10,717 bases of DNA from assembly GCA_003447515.1 (NCBI GenBank), contig DLZA01000388.1, positions 6,783 through 17,499 of the forward strand, read 5' to 3'. Positions within the stretch are counted from its first letter, which is position 1; each line of letters starts with the position of its first letter. Source of the stretch: Paracoccaceae bacterium (GTDB taxonomy: Bacteria; Pseudomonadota; Alphaproteobacteria; Rhodobacterales; Rhodobacteraceae). The notes below the pieces were generated by a model, which saw only the letters and a program-made list of their open reading frames with translations, made no database searches and had not been told where the DNA came from. A program made the translations under genes and the position numbers. Below are positions 1-5,741 of this stretch, piece by piece.

Positions 1-735
1 GGGTCTGGTGAGAGTGTGCGAAAATCGTCTGAATTTGATGCTTGGGCTAAACTTTATCAGGTTGCGGTGGTTTACCCAACAGGACTTGGTGGTTGGAATG
101 ACGGTCGCGTCCCCACAAAGTTTATCTCAACAACTGCCGATGATGTTGGTTATTTAACGCGCCTTTTAGTACATTTGCATAACAAAGGGTTGATCCCAGA
201 AGTCGCAGTATATTTCATGGGTTTTTCGAATGGTGGTGGGATGACAATGCGGATGGCCTGCGAGCAATCCAATGTGGTTAAAGGCATCTCAATTATCGCC
301 ACAAAAGAGTTTTTAAAAACCAGCTGTCCTAGTTTTAGTCCTGTTCCAATAGTTTTTTTTCTTGGTACGAATGATAGATTAGCACCGCACAACGGAAATG
401 CTGAGGGTCGAACAAATCTTTTTGGGCAACCGCAGTCTGGACGATATTCAGCAAAGCAAACTATCGAAAGATGGAGTAAGCGAAATGGGTGTTCAACGGA
501 AACGCTCAACCGTGAATTAGACGTTGATCAAACGGACGGAACACTAGTTTTGCACAAAAGTTTTCAGGGATGTATTGCGCCTTTGGAGTATTATGAAATC
601 AAAAATGGTGGGCACACATGGCCTGGAATCAAGCCTGCTAAAAGGCGGATTGCAAGGCGAATTTTGGGGAAAACTAGTCAAGAGATTAATGCAAACGAAG
701 TGACTATGCGATTGTGGTTTGGTTCTAGCCATTAA
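1..735 (+). CDS. PHB depolymerase/LpqC-type esterase, 5'-truncated by window edge
   Basis: This is the C-terminal part of an alpha/beta-hydrolase of the polyhydroxybutyrate-depolymerase/LpqC/feruloyl-esterase family (COG3509, Esterase_phd). The frame is open from base 1 (GSGESVRKSSEFD, the segment that follows the family's HG oxyanion region), so the GTG at 16 is internal and the true start lies to the left. The catalytic triad is visible: the nucleophile Ser in GFSNGG (codon 226-228), Asp in GTNDRLAP (codon 373-375) and His in GGHTWPG (codon 613-615). Members are usually secreted and hydrolyse polyester or carboxylic ester bonds. The signal peptide, if there is one, is outside the window. 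The substrate cannot be chosen between PHB oligomers, feruloyl esters and others. The gene ends on TAA at 733-735, convergent with mmcB and overlapping it by four bases. Family call is firm; substrate unknown. Confidence 0.85.
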   Translation, partial: GSGESVRKSSEFDAWAKLYQVAVVYPTGLGGWNDGRVPTKFISTTADDVGYLTRLLVHLHNKGLIPEVAVYFMGFSNGGGMTMRMACEQSNVVKGISIIATKEFLKTSCPSFSPVPIVFFLGTNDRLAPHNGNAEGRTNLFGQPQSGRYSAKQTIERWSKRNGCSTETLNRELDVDQTDGTLVLHKSFQGCIAPLEYYEIKNGGHTWPGIKPAKRRIARRILGKTSQEINANEVTMRLWFGSSH

Positions 736-1187
736 GCTCCGAATACGCGGCTCGGTTTTGGGTCTACGTACCCACGCAATCGATCAGCGCTATTGCGGGC
801 GAATTTCAGTAATATCTTTTTGCGCCGTGCTGCTGATAGTTTTTGTTCGGGTGCAGGCCGAAGAATTTCGGCATCGTAGGCATCTGCGACGATCAGACCA
901 GTATTCTCGGGGAGTAGATCAATTTGAAAATCAGGTGGTACGGACCAGAAGAAGCGGTCGCACCACTCCAAATAGCCTTGCCATTTATTATCTGACATAA
1001 AGTCGGCGCGGGATGACTTGCATTCAACCACCCAAATTTCTGACTTTGGTCCTAGTGCTATCAGGTCAACGCGCAGGCCTGAAGTTGGCACAAACTCTTC
1101 CAAGCAAATATAATTGTGTCGGCGCAAATGGCGCGCCGTGCCACGGGCAATTAATCGGCCGGGTTGTAGAGGGGGCAAAGTATCCAT
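732..1187 (-). CDS. mmcB: MmcB family DNA repair protein
   Basis: The 151-residue product matches the alphaproteobacterial MmcB-like family (PF06319), a predicted PD-(D/E)XK-fold nuclease; in Caulobacter mmcB is known as an SOS gene needed for mitomycin C tolerance. The nuclease-like core is visible as GLRVDLIALGP followed by WVVECKSSRADF, giving the D...ExK signature, then a conserved aromatic segment (KWQGYLEWCDRFFW) and TGLIVADAYDAEI. I placed the start at ATG 1187 (MDTLPPLQPG), not at the longer GTG at 1235. The family begins just before LQPG, and a convincing promoter with a LexA-type operator lies between the two candidates, so the GTG would be upstream of the transcript. There is no Shine-Dalgarno sequence before 1187, which fits leaderless translation. 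The gene is convergent with the upstream-edge esterase and divergent from the 6S RNA candidate. Confidence 0.88.
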   Translation of the reverse strand: MDTLPPLQPGRLIARGTARHLRRHNYICLEEFVPTSGLRVDLIALGPKSEIWVVECKSSRADFMSDNKWQGYLEWCDRFFWSVPPDFQIDLLPENTGLIVADAYDAEILRPAPEQKLSAARRKKILLKFARNSADRLRGYVDPKPSRVFGA

Positions 1188-1194
1188 CCAACAA

Positions 1195-1223
1195 GTATGA
1201 ACAAAGTGAGAACATTTCGTCAA
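1195..1223 (-). promoter_or_regulatory. mmcB promoter (probably leaderless)
   Basis: Read on the minus strand, TTGACG (1223-1218) and TCATAC (1200-1195) are separated by exactly 17 bases, a good sigma-70-type layout with a strong -35 and a modest -10. The predicted start of transcription, about 7 bases past the -10, falls on or next to the ATG at 1187. The message would then have essentially no leader, in keeping with the missing ribosome-binding site. The LexA-type box lies across the spacer and the -10. This is pattern matching only; no transcript data are available. Confidence 0.6.
1199..1213 (-). promoter_or_regulatory. LexA (SOS) operator of mmcB
   Basis: The minus strand reads GTTCTCACTTTGTTC, a perfect GTTC-N7-GTTC direct repeat, which is the known LexA box of alphaproteobacteria. 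It overlaps the last bases of the -10 element and part of the spacer of the mmcB promoter, where bound LexA would block RNA polymerase. mmcB is a known LexA target in Caulobacter, so motif, position and downstream gene agree. The box begins about 12 bases upstream of the mmcB ATG. It is about 24 bases away from the -35 of the rightward 6S RNA promoter and does not overlap it. Confidence 0.82.
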
Positions 1224-1236
1224 GGGTGGGTACACC

Positions 1237-1265
1237 TTGTTCTTTCGCGACTGAGGCCCTAAATA
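1237..1265 (+). promoter_or_regulatory. promoter of the 6S RNA candidate
   Basis: TTGTTC (1237-1242) and TAAATA (1260-1265) are separated by exactly 17 bases and point right. The expected transcription start is near 1272, the base just before the GGCGGG that forms the 5' strand of the proposed closing helix of the RNA. The agreement between promoter position and RNA fold is the main support. The promoter lies back-to-back with the mmcB promoter. Confidence 0.5.
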
Positions 1266-1271
1266 TCGGGT

Positions 1272-1455
1272 AGGCGGGTTCTGCCCTTCTCGTGATGAAG
1301 TTCTATTCCATTGGCCAATAAGTTCCTTGAGGGAGCTGGCTCTGCGACTGGCCCTGGCCTATCGTATCCGGTGCCCACCTGTTAAGTCAGGCTCTTCGGA
1401 ATACACATACTTCAACGGTTGTGCCGCCCTGCGGTTCAGTGGTCCCGCCGCTTTT
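1272..1455 (+). ncRNA. ssrS: candidate 6S RNA (SsrS)
   Basis: A stretch of about 180 bases with no credible coding lies directly upstream of ygfA, in the classic ssrS-ygfA order; 6S RNA binds and inhibits the housekeeping sigma-RNA polymerase holoenzyme in stationary phase. By eye it folds into a rod. An outer helix pairs GGCGGG (1273-1278) with CCCGCC (1444-1449), and CCATTG (1308-1313) pairs with CAGTGG (1437-1442). An inner helix pairs 1337-1340 and 1344-1350 with 1416-1426, with a three-base bulge. The apical helix pairs GTATCCG (1364-1370) with CGGAATAC (1397-1404) and is capped by CCTG/CAGG around 1378-1391. The open middle would be the holoenzyme-binding bubble. The segments GTTCCTTGAG (1322-1331) and CCCTGCGG (1427-1434) resemble the 5' bulge and 3' region of enterobacterial 6S. 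A U-rich tail (CTTTTCCTTT, from 1451) follows the closing helix. Ends are estimates; an unrelated structured leader of ygfA is the main alternative. Confidence 0.65.
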
Positions 1456-1533
1456 CCTTTGAATTTCTCCGCTTTTGGACCTTTCACCACACGCTCCTGA
1501 CGATAAACAGAATAAAAATATAAATGGTTCAAA

Positions 1534-2097
1534 ATGCGTATAGAACAGCGAAAATCTGAAGCTCGTAAATTGGCACTAGCCGCACGCAGGAAAGCACATG
1601 ACAAGGAACTAGATGAAGCAGCAAACCGAAATTTGATTGGACAACTGGCACTCTATCCAAATGCTAAGATCATCGCTGCTTATATGCCGATCCGTACGGA
1701 AGTATCCCCGCTTGCGACGATGACCATCCTGTATGGTCAAAATAAACGCATTTGTGTGCCCGTGATTCAAGATGAGGGCTTACCGTTAAAATTTCAGGAA
1801 TGGACTCCAAAGGCAAAAATGATCGACGGCCTGTTCGGTGCCGCCGTACCAGAAATAGGTGAGTTTTTGCAGCCAGACGTGGTTATTACGCCGTTGGTAT
1901 CCTTCGATTGCAATGGGTATCGTTTGGGCTACGGTGGCGGGTATTATGACCGTAGTTTTGAAGAATTAACCGCCATCAAATCTGTAGCTGCTGTGGGGTT
2001 TGCCTATTCAGCGCAAGAGTTGAGAACCATTCCGACTGAACCAACAGATCACAAACTGGATGCATTAGTCACCGAAACGAAAGTCTTGCGCTTTTAA
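1534..2097 (+). CDS. ygfA: 5-formyltetrahydrofolate cyclo-ligase
   Basis: The 187-residue product matches the family's usual length of about 180-200 residues. It catalyses ATP-dependent conversion of 5-formyl-tetrahydrofolate to 5,10-methenyl-tetrahydrofolate, returning this storage or inhibitory folate to one-carbon metabolism in the cytoplasm. The basic N-terminus (KSEARKLALAARR) suits the conserved nucleotide/phosphate-binding entry of the family. AAYMPIRTEVS (48-58) and VVITPLVSFD (116-125) are family blocks, and the signature YRLGYGGGYYDR is complete at 129-140. The start ATG at 1534 has no clear Shine-Dalgarno sequence; an out-of-frame ATG sits 10 bases upstream. The gene begins about 80 bases after the 6S RNA candidate and may be partly transcribed by read-through from it, as in enterobacteria. 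The next gene, the YmdB homologue, is 89 bases downstream on the same strand. Confidence 0.93.
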   Translation: MRIEQRKSEARKLALAARRKAHDKELDEAANRNLIGQLALYPNAKIIAAYMPIRTEVSPLATMTILYGQNKRICVPVIQDEGLPLKFQEWTPKAKMIDGLFGAAVPEIGEFLQPDVVITPLVSFDCNGYRLGYGGGYYDRSFEELTAIKSVAAVGFAYSAQELRTIPTEPTDHKLDALVTETKVLRF

Positions 2098-2186
2098 AGT
2101 TTCAGCTCTGCGTTTGTAAGAGTAATGATATGCTCATCGCCCATTCATGGCTTGATCGTCAGTGCGCGGGCGCGTATCGCAGTTTC

Positions 2187-3002
2187 ATGAGAATACTTTT
2201 CCTAGGCGATGTGATGGGCCGCGCGGGGCGCCGTGCCATCATTGAAAGATTACCGAAGCTGCGTTCTGAATGGCGGCTTGATTTTGTTGTGGTGAACGGT
2301 GAAAATGCTACCAGCGGGATGGGTCTTAACCGCGCGCATGCGAAACTGTTGCTCGATGCAGGGGCGGATTGCCTTACTCTTGGCGATCATGCGTTTGATC
2401 AAAAAGAGATGCTGACTTTCATAGAGCAGGAACCCCGTATTATTCGCCCGATCAATTATGCAAACCAAGCACCTGGTAAAGGTGCGCGCATGTTCACAGC
2501 CCAAAATGGGCGCAAAGTCTTTGTGGCGCAGGCACTAGGTCAAGTTTTTATGAAGAAACCGTTTGCTGATCCATTTTCGGCGCTCGATGTTGCACTTAAA
2601 ACAGCCCCCCGGGGTGGTATGGCCGACGCCGTTATTGTGGATTTCCATGCCGAGGCCACATCTGAAAAGATGGGTATTGGGCATTGGCTTGATGGGCGTG
2701 CTTCTCTTGTAATTGGCACGCATACTCATGTACCGACGTCTGATACGATGATCCTCCCCTCTGGGACAGCATTCCAGTCTGATGCAGGGATGTGTGGAGA
2801 TTATCACTCTGTTATTGGTATGGAAAAGGGTGAACCTATGCGCCGGTTTGTGACAGGCATGATAAAGGAACGTTTTACACCTGCTAATGGTGAAGCAACC
2901 TTGTCTGGAGTTTACCTTGAAACCGATGATCGTACGGGAGTGGCAACCAAAATAATCCCCGTGCGCAATGGTGGGTCCTTGGCGCAAAGTGGCCCTTTGT
3001 GA
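2187..3002 (+). CDS. YmdB-type (TIGR00282) metallophosphoesterase
   Basis: This 271-residue protein belongs to the calcineurin-like YmdB family; Bacillus YmdB is a di-metal phosphodiesterase acting on 2',3'-cyclic nucleotides and cAMP. Metal-site residues fall on near-canonical positions: Asp8 in FLGDVMG, Glu39 and Asn40 in VNGENA, His68 in LGDHAFD, His154 in VDFHAEATSEK, and His179 and His181 in GTHTHVP, followed by SDAGMCGDYHSVIG. Residue 67 is Asp where Bacillus YmdB has a metal-coordinating Asn. I believe this GDH form is common in alphaproteobacterial members, so it is probably lineage-wide, not damage. I chose ATG 2187 over the in-frame ATG 2130 because the family starts at MRILFLGD; neither has a good Shine-Dalgarno sequence. 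The stop overlaps the GTG start of the next gene. The biological substrate here is not known. Confidence 0.88.
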   Translation: MRILFLGDVMGRAGRRAIIERLPKLRSEWRLDFVVVNGENATSGMGLNRAHAKLLLDAGADCLTLGDHAFDQKEMLTFIEQEPRIIRPINYANQAPGKGARMFTAQNGRKVFVAQALGQVFMKKPFADPFSALDVALKTAPRGGMADAVIVDFHAEATSEKMGIGHWLDGRASLVIGTHTHVPTSDTMILPSGTAFQSDAGMCGDYHSVIGMEKGEPMRRFVTGMIKERFTPANGEATLSGVYLETDDRTGVATKIIPVRNGGSLAQSGPL

Positions 3003-3892
3003 ACCGATTTCTCCCTACCATATGTTTGCTTGGTATGGGTTTAGCTTGGGGGCTTTCTATGCCCATGACCAAGTTAGCCGTCAGCACTGGGCACGAACAT
3101 TTTGGCATTCTGATTTGGCAAATGGTCTTGGTAGCAATACTTATGGGCATCCCGCTTGCTTTGCGCCCGCGAACGAATGGTCCAAGACTGCGTCACCTCC
3201 GTTTGCTCCTTTTTGTAGCCTTCTTTGGCACAATGGTCCCTAACTCTTTGTCCTATATCGCTGCTGGAGAACTGCCGTCGGGCGTTATGGCGATTATCAT
3301 GTCGCTGATCCCTATGTTCTCGCTCCCAATTGCCCTAATTTGGCGACTAGAGGTTTTTGAATGGAAGCGCCTCGGCGGCATAATCTTTGGTGCTGTGGCC
3401 ATGTTCGTTCTTATTGCCCCTGGCACAAGTTTGCCTAACCCTTCTGCAGCTCCTTTCGTATTGTTTGCGGTTGTTGCCACGATTTGTTACGGGTTAGAAG
3501 GCAACTACGTTGCAAAATTTGGCCTTGATGGATTGGATACAATCCAAGTTGTGTTCTACTCTTCGTTGCTAGGTTTGCTCATCATCATTCCCACAGCTTT
3601 AGTGACAGACCAGTATTACAACCCTTTTGCCAACTTTGGTGTGCCCGAATATGCGCTTATCGTCGCCTCTTTGGGGCACGGCTTCGCCTATGCCTGCTTG
3701 CTCTGGCTCGTAGGGCGCACGGGACCTGTCTTTGCTGCCCAAGTTTCTTATATTGTCACCGTCGCAGGGGTTGCTTTTTCGATATTTCTGTTAAAAGAGA
3801 GCTACTCGGGTTATATTTGGCTGGCACTAGCACTCGTGATGATCGGCCTTTTCCTCGTGCAACCCAAAGCGCAAAGCGTTGAACAGGGTTGA
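2999..3892 (+). CDS. EamA/DMT family transporter
   Basis: The 297-residue product is strongly hydrophobic, with about ten predicted membrane helices arranged as two EamA repeats, the usual size and layout of drug/metabolite transporter superfamily permeases in the inner membrane. Family features are the N-terminal LLGMGLAWGLSMPMTKLAV, the NSLSYIAAGELPSGVMAIIMSLIPMF block closing repeat one, and the GPVFAAQVSYIVTVAGV block with a following acidic KESYSGY in repeat two. Substrates of this family range over amino acids, nucleosides and metabolites, and none can be chosen from sequence. It starts on GTG at 2999, within the GTGA that also carries the TGA stop of the ymdB-like gene (3000-3002), so translation is probably coupled. 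The next gene follows after a 50-base gap. Confidence 0.87.
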   Translation: MNRFLPTICLLGMGLAWGLSMPMTKLAVSTGHEHFGILIWQMVLVAILMGIPLALRPRTNGPRLRHLRLLLFVAFFGTMVPNSLSYIAAGELPSGVMAIIMSLIPMFSLPIALIWRLEVFEWKRLGGIIFGAVAMFVLIAPGTSLPNPSAAPFVLFAVVATICYGLEGNYVAKFGLDGLDTIQVVFYSSLLGLLIIIPTALVTDQYYNPFANFGVPEYALIVASLGHGFAYACLLWLVGRTGPVFAAQVSYIVTVAGVAFSIFLLKESYSGYIWLALALVMIGLFLVQPKAQSVEQG

Positions 3893-3930
3893 GGCCCAGG
3901 CCATCGTAAGCCAAACTAACCCCACGCAAA

Positions 3931-3936
3931 GAGGGG
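3931..3936 (+). promoter_or_regulatory. start-deciding ribosome binding site of the first SLC13 gene
   Basis: GAGGGG at 3931-3936 abuts the ATG at 3937, too close for initiation there, but stands 6 bases before the ATG at 3943, a normal distance. The start is therefore set at 3943. The GGGG part can pair with CCCC at 3920-3923 across a nine-base loop, which would partly hide the site; whether this matters in the cell is not shown by sequence. Confidence 0.5.
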
Positions 3937-3942
3937 ATGCAC

Positions 3943-5721
3943 ATGCTTGAACCGATAATCCCACAGCCTTACCACGCCTGGTTGTCTATAGGAATCGTTG
4001 CGGTAATGTTCGTGCTCTTCATTCGCGAAAGCTACCCCACTGAAGTAGTGGCAATCAGTGGTGCTGCCTTCCTACTCTTCACTGGAATACTGCCCTATAA
4101 CATTGCAATTAGCGTGTTTTCTAACCCCGCGCCATGGACCATCGCCGCCATGTTCATTTTGTCGGGCTCATTAGTGCGCACAGGTGCGCTCCATTTTCTT
4201 TCCACATGGGTCACAAACACAGGCGAAAAGCGGCCTAAAACCGTAATGGCTTGTCTCGCTGTTTTTATCGTTTTTTCCAGCGCCTTTATGAATAACACTC
4301 CAGTTGTGGTTGTTTTGATCCCAATAGCCTTGCAACTGGCTCGAATGTTGGGCACCAAAGCCTCCAAGCTCCTGATACCACTCAGTTACATGGCGATTTT
4401 TGGAGGCATGCTCACTCTCATTGGCACGTCTACAAATTTGCTAGTAGACGGCGTTGCCCGCGCTAATGGCCTTGCGGCGTTCACTCTTTTTGAAGTCACT
4501 CCCATAGCTGCCATCCTCACTATTTATGGCGCTATTTATCTGATCATTTTTGCACCACGTTTGCTACCTGACCGCGAAACTATGACCGAAATGCTGCGTG
4601 ATAAATCTTCGATGAAATTTGTCACTGAAGTGGTCATTCCAGAAGGCAGCTCCCTGATTGGCGATAGCCCGTTTCAAGTAGATGCGTTCAAGCGGGATGA
4701 TGGCCGTGTGATGGACGTGCTTAGAGGTGACAGCACTTTACGCTTCCAATTTCCAAACGTTACGCTTGAGGCGGGTGACCGCGTCGTCCTGCGCACTCGC
4801 GTCACTGAGCTTTTAGGTCTTAAGGAAAACAGAGAAGTCATCCTTGCGGATAAAGTTTCCCATCGCGAGACCACTACGGTAGAAGCGCTGATAGCGCCGG
4901 GCTGCCGCATGATCGGCCGCCGTATATCTGCATTGAACCTGCGGCGTCGGTTTGGCGTCTACCCCATGGCTGTACACCGTCGAAATCAAAACCTTGGCCG
5001 AGAAGTGGGCCAGATCGTGATCCAGGTGGGTGACACAATCCTGCTCGAGGGTGCACCGCACGATATCCAGCGACTTTCACAAGAGATGGAACTGATCGAC
5101 CTCGCCATGCTCGAAGCGCGATCTTACCGCCGTGCGTTTGCCCCAATCGTGGTTCTCTTGCTCGCAGGAGTTGTGATCCTTTCCGCTCTTGGTGTCGCTC
5201 ATATCTTCGCACTTGCCCTCAGTGCAGTTGCGATCGTTTTGCTTACCAAATGCATTGATGTGGACGAAGCATTTGCGAGCGTTGATGGACGCCTCTTGGC
5301 TATTATCTTTTCCATGCTTGGCATAGGAACGGCTCTGCAACATTCAGGTGCTGTCGCTATGATAGCCGAGTCTGTTGCAGTCATATTGCATGACTTGCCA
5401 CACTTCTTTGTCATCTGGGCTATCTACCTGCTAACCTCTATTCTGACTGAGTTGGTTAGCAACAATGCTGTCGCAGTTGTTATCACCCCCATTGCCATTT
5501 CTCTGGGCACATCCCTTGGCATAGATCCTCGCCCGCTTGTCATCGCCGTGATGATCGCTGCGTCCGCCAGCTTTGCAACGCCGATTGGTTATCAGACAAA
5601 TACTTTGGTTTTCTCCCCAGGTGGTTATGCATTTACAGATTTCATGAAGATTGGAATCCCGCTAAATATTACAGTTGGAATATTAGCAAGTGCGCTCATT
5701 CCTCTGTTTTACGAGTTGTAG
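3943..5721 (+). CDS. SLC13 family permease with two RCK_C (TrkA-C) domains
   Basis: The 592-residue inner-membrane protein has a split-permease design: hydrophobic helices from about 10-210, a soluble middle, and hydrophobic helices from about 400 to the end. The two halves carry the family's paired hairpin motifs: AFMNNTPVVVVLIP and IGTSTNLLVDG in the first, and ELVSNNAVAVVITP and FATPIGYQTNTLVFSPGGY in the second. The middle has two RCK_C-like repeats, about 224-300 (EVVIPEGSSLIG ... LEAGDRVVLRT) and 309-385 (ALIAPGCRMIGR ... VQVGDTILLEG, where the second Q is part of VIQVGD). SLC13/DASS members usually move dicarboxylates, citrate or sulfate with sodium, and RCK_C domains in this group are thought to bind a regulatory ligand. 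The substrate cannot be fixed. Start at 3943 follows the ribosome-binding-site spacing. It lies tail-to-tail with a same-length paralogue 20 bases away. Confidence 0.88.
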   Translation: MLEPIIPQPYHAWLSIGIVAVMFVLFIRESYPTEVVAISGAAFLLFTGILPYNIAISVFSNPAPWTIAAMFILSGSLVRTGALHFLSTWVTNTGEKRPKTVMACLAVFIVFSSAFMNNTPVVVVLIPIALQLARMLGTKASKLLIPLSYMAIFGGMLTLIGTSTNLLVDGVARANGLAAFTLFEVTPIAAILTIYGAIYLIIFAPRLLPDRETMTEMLRDKSSMKFVTEVVIPEGSSLIGDSPFQVDAFKRDDGRVMDVLRGDSTLRFQFPNVTLEAGDRVVLRTRVTELLGLKENREVILADKVSHRETTTVEALIAPGCRMIGRRISALNLRRRFGVYPMAVHRRNQNLGREVGQIVIQVGDTILLEGAPHDIQRLSQEMELIDLAMLEARSYRRAFAPIVVLLLAGVVILSALGVAHIFALALSAVAIVLLTKCIDVDEAFASVDGRLLAIIFSMLGIGTALQHSGAVAMIAESVAVILHDLPHFFVIWAIYLLTSILTELVSNNAVAVVITPIAISLGTSLGIDPRPLVIAVMIAASASFATPIGYQTNTLVFSPGGYAFTDFMKIGIPLNITVGILASALIPLFYEL

Positions 5722-5741
5722 GCAGTGATGGTGCGTGATGA

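Noticed and set aside
16..18. GTG as the start of the esterase
   Set aside because: The frame is open to base 1 and the residues before it match the family, so the gene continues to the left of the window.
1..735. Esterase gene as recently transferred DNA because it looks AT-richer
   Set aside because: By eye its base composition is close to that of ygfA and there are no mobility genes, repeats or tRNA beside it.
1188..1235. N-terminal extension of MmcB from GTG 1235
   Set aside because: It would cover the LexA box and promoter, lacks family similarity and has no ribosome-binding site.
1359..1604. 81-residue minus-strand open frame over the 6S region
   Set aside because: It overlaps the structured RNA and the start of ygfA, has no recognisable domain and no ribosome-binding site.
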